From: Euglena gracilis
Taxonomy: Eukaryota > Euglenida > Euglenophyceae > Euglenales
Length of the DNA stretch: 64,000 nucleotides
NCBI GenBank assembly: GCA_039621445.1
Contig: CP154956.1
Location: 12,027,443-12,091,442 of the forward strand
Direction of reading: 5' to 3'
The position numbers were made by a program, and so were the translations under genes. This document shows, piece by piece, positions 62,423 through 64,000 of the stretch. Each line of letters opens with the position of its first letter. Positions within the stretch are counted from its first letter, which is position 1. Under the pieces are notes generated by a model. That model did not search any database. It worked only from the letters and a program-made list of their open reading frames with translations, and was not told where the DNA came from.

Positions 62423-64000
62423 CCCTCCCCTCAGGGTTTAAAGACTGGCCCCCCCACTCACCCATGAGGGCATACTCCACCCACATTTTGGGGGGTCTAT
62501 TTTGATAAAAAAAAATCAGCAATTTGCGTCAAAAAAAAGCCAAAAAAAAGGGCCAAAACCTCAACCCGCAAAGCCCTTGGGGGTGCCCCTGGGAGGGGAG
62601 GGGGTCTGTCAGACCCACTCCCCCCAGGTCCAACCTTTGAAAAATCCCCCTCCAAAGGGCTCCCTGTGTAACAAAAAAAACTCCGTCCCATCACATTCAA
62701 TTCAACATCCACAAGCAAAATAACCTGAAAAACGGCCATATTTTGACAAAAGAAAACAGGTCGACTTTGGGATAAAGGGGTATCCTTGGACCACCAACCA
62801 TCCACGCAAAAAAAGCAAAAAATTCTACTTTTCAATGACCCCCTTCGACCCCCGGATCGGCCATTGGCCGTCCCCTAGGCTCAAGGGAGGCCCTCCAGGG
62901 GGAAAAAATCCCTCATGGACCGCCCACCCATCCTAGAGGAAACCCAGAAACCCAATGGGTGGTCAACGGGGATCGATCTCCCAACCTCCATCTTTGTGGG
63001 GGGCGACCACCTCTACCTCCCCCAGAAGCAGTTGACAGATCAGCATGGCAGCCCAACTGACAACCAGCAGCCCCGTCCCCCAATATCACTCTCTGGGTGT
63101 TGAACCCCCCCAAATATAAGCCCCCCCCCCCCAGCTTCATAGTTGGGCAGGATTTCAAGACCCTCAGGGGGGGGGGGGAGGGTTTTATGTCATTCATGTT
63201 TGGGTGGGGCCTTATATTACTTGAGGGGAAGTCAAAGTTTTTGTGGTGGGTGGCCTTCAACAGCAGTCAGATACCAATTTTATGGTTGTGTAAATCTTAT
63301 TCTAAATCTGAATCTAAATTTTGGTTGTGTACAAATTTATTTTCACCAAAAATGTGCAATTCTTATCCAAAAATGGAGCATTTTTAAAGAAAAAAATATG
63401 TTGTATCCACCCAAAATCTTTCAACTTTTTCATGAATGGCACCATTGTCTGAAGACATATCAGAGGGCTTTATACTTGGGTGGCAAAATCAGACCCCTGG
63501 GGGCATTATATTTGGGGAGGCTTATGTTTGGGGGGGGCGTTATATTTGGAAGGAGGATTTCCTTGGAGGGCCAAACTGGCCCGTTATTATCATTGTTGTT
63601 GTTTTTGTTTGGAAAAAGGTTGTTTTTTTTGTGGCATTCCTCTGAAAAATGAAAATCCCGCACATGCGTCCATCTCGGGTCTTCTAGGGGGCAGGACCTG
63701 CCCATTTGCTTGTCTCAATCCAGATAGCGGAGGATTCCTCCAAAACCTTGCGCAATCTGGACAGCAAGCAAATTGGGGGGGGGGTATGCCAGCCAAGGGG
63801 GCGTTCAATGGCGTTCAGTGAAAACAATACCCATCTCTCTCAGCGAAGAACAAGACAAAAGAATAAAAAGGCTGGGTCGATAGCTGCAACCAAAATGAAT
63901 GCCGGTCGCTGGACATCAGTATGCAGAACAGCTTCCCGATTGAGGTGTGAGGCGCGGGTGCTGGAACGCTCAGGGAGTTGGCTCTGACTCTCTCATCAAC
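62423..64000. other. Repeats; a possible membrane-helix exon
   Basis: 62640-62930 is a decayed CAGGGCGGTCC-family copy. At 62975-63085 the minus strand reads GLLVVSWAAMLICQLLLGE before a possible GTAGAG donor. That hydrophobic helix could be an upstream exon of the channel gene, but no clean acceptor was found. 63100-63560 is punctuated A/C-rich repeat. 63700-64000 has no convincing gene. Confidence 0.35.

Overview
This looks like a nuclear contig from a microbial eukaryote with a large, transposon-rich genome. There are no bacterial operons. Coding sequence is confined to short GC-rich islands separated by kilobases of low-complexity DNA full of poly-G and poly-C runs. The one confident host gene has spliceosomal introns of 44-50 nt. 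A dinoflagellate or other alveolate-like alga is my best guess: retroelements carrying cytosine methyltransferases and intron-forming transposons are known there. The interstitial TTAGGG array does not settle the question, and the lineage is inference only.

Region 1 (1-15.6 kb). A GC-rich hypothetical gene on the minus strand occupies about 43-1110. It is followed by an almost intact 12.25-kb Ty3/gypsy-type LTR retrotransposon (1302-13553) with near-identical 794/793-bp LTRs, a 4-bp GCCG target duplication, a primer-binding-site candidate and a polypurine tract. Its whole coding region (1816-11598) is one reading frame broken by only three stop codons: TAG at 3505, TAG at 6127 and TGA at 11221. 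The modules are a repeat-rich ORF1, a gag with a Gly/Lys-rich tail, and a pol. The pol runs cytosine-C5 methyltransferase, Dam-like NPPW domain, aspartic protease, reverse transcriptase, RNase H, DD35E integrase, and then a chromodomain beyond the TGA. Next to it on the minus strand is a truncated, frameshifted LINE with a CCHC finger and a restriction-like endonuclease motif.

Region 2 (15.7-16.4 kb). A complete four-exon eEF1B (translation elongation factor 1 beta) gene lies on the plus strand. Its exon phases close exactly.

Region 3 (16.4-64 kb). This is mostly repeats with isolated coding islands. The best are an 18.9-kb terminal exon (minus), a 45.2-46.4-kb gene (minus), a 49.5-50.7-kb gene (plus) and a potassium-channel gene (minus, about 57.9-62.4 kb) with a TIGYGD selectivity filter. 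Several families of small terminal-inverted-repeat elements with 8-bp target duplications (hAT-like) can be delimited to the base. Two features stand out. First, elements sit inside coding exons of the potassium-channel gene and the 49.5-kb gene; removing the element plus one target duplication restores a continuous reading frame, and GT and AG sit in the inverted repeats so that splicing would also stay in frame. That is the behaviour of introner elements. Second, other members, best seen in a 2,073-bp element at 33686-35758 with an exact GATTTTGA duplication, carry GC-rich exon-like and tRNA-like cargo, as if they capture gene pieces.

Limits: everything was read by eye. Strand and frame of several isolated exon-like islands are uncertain and are marked so.
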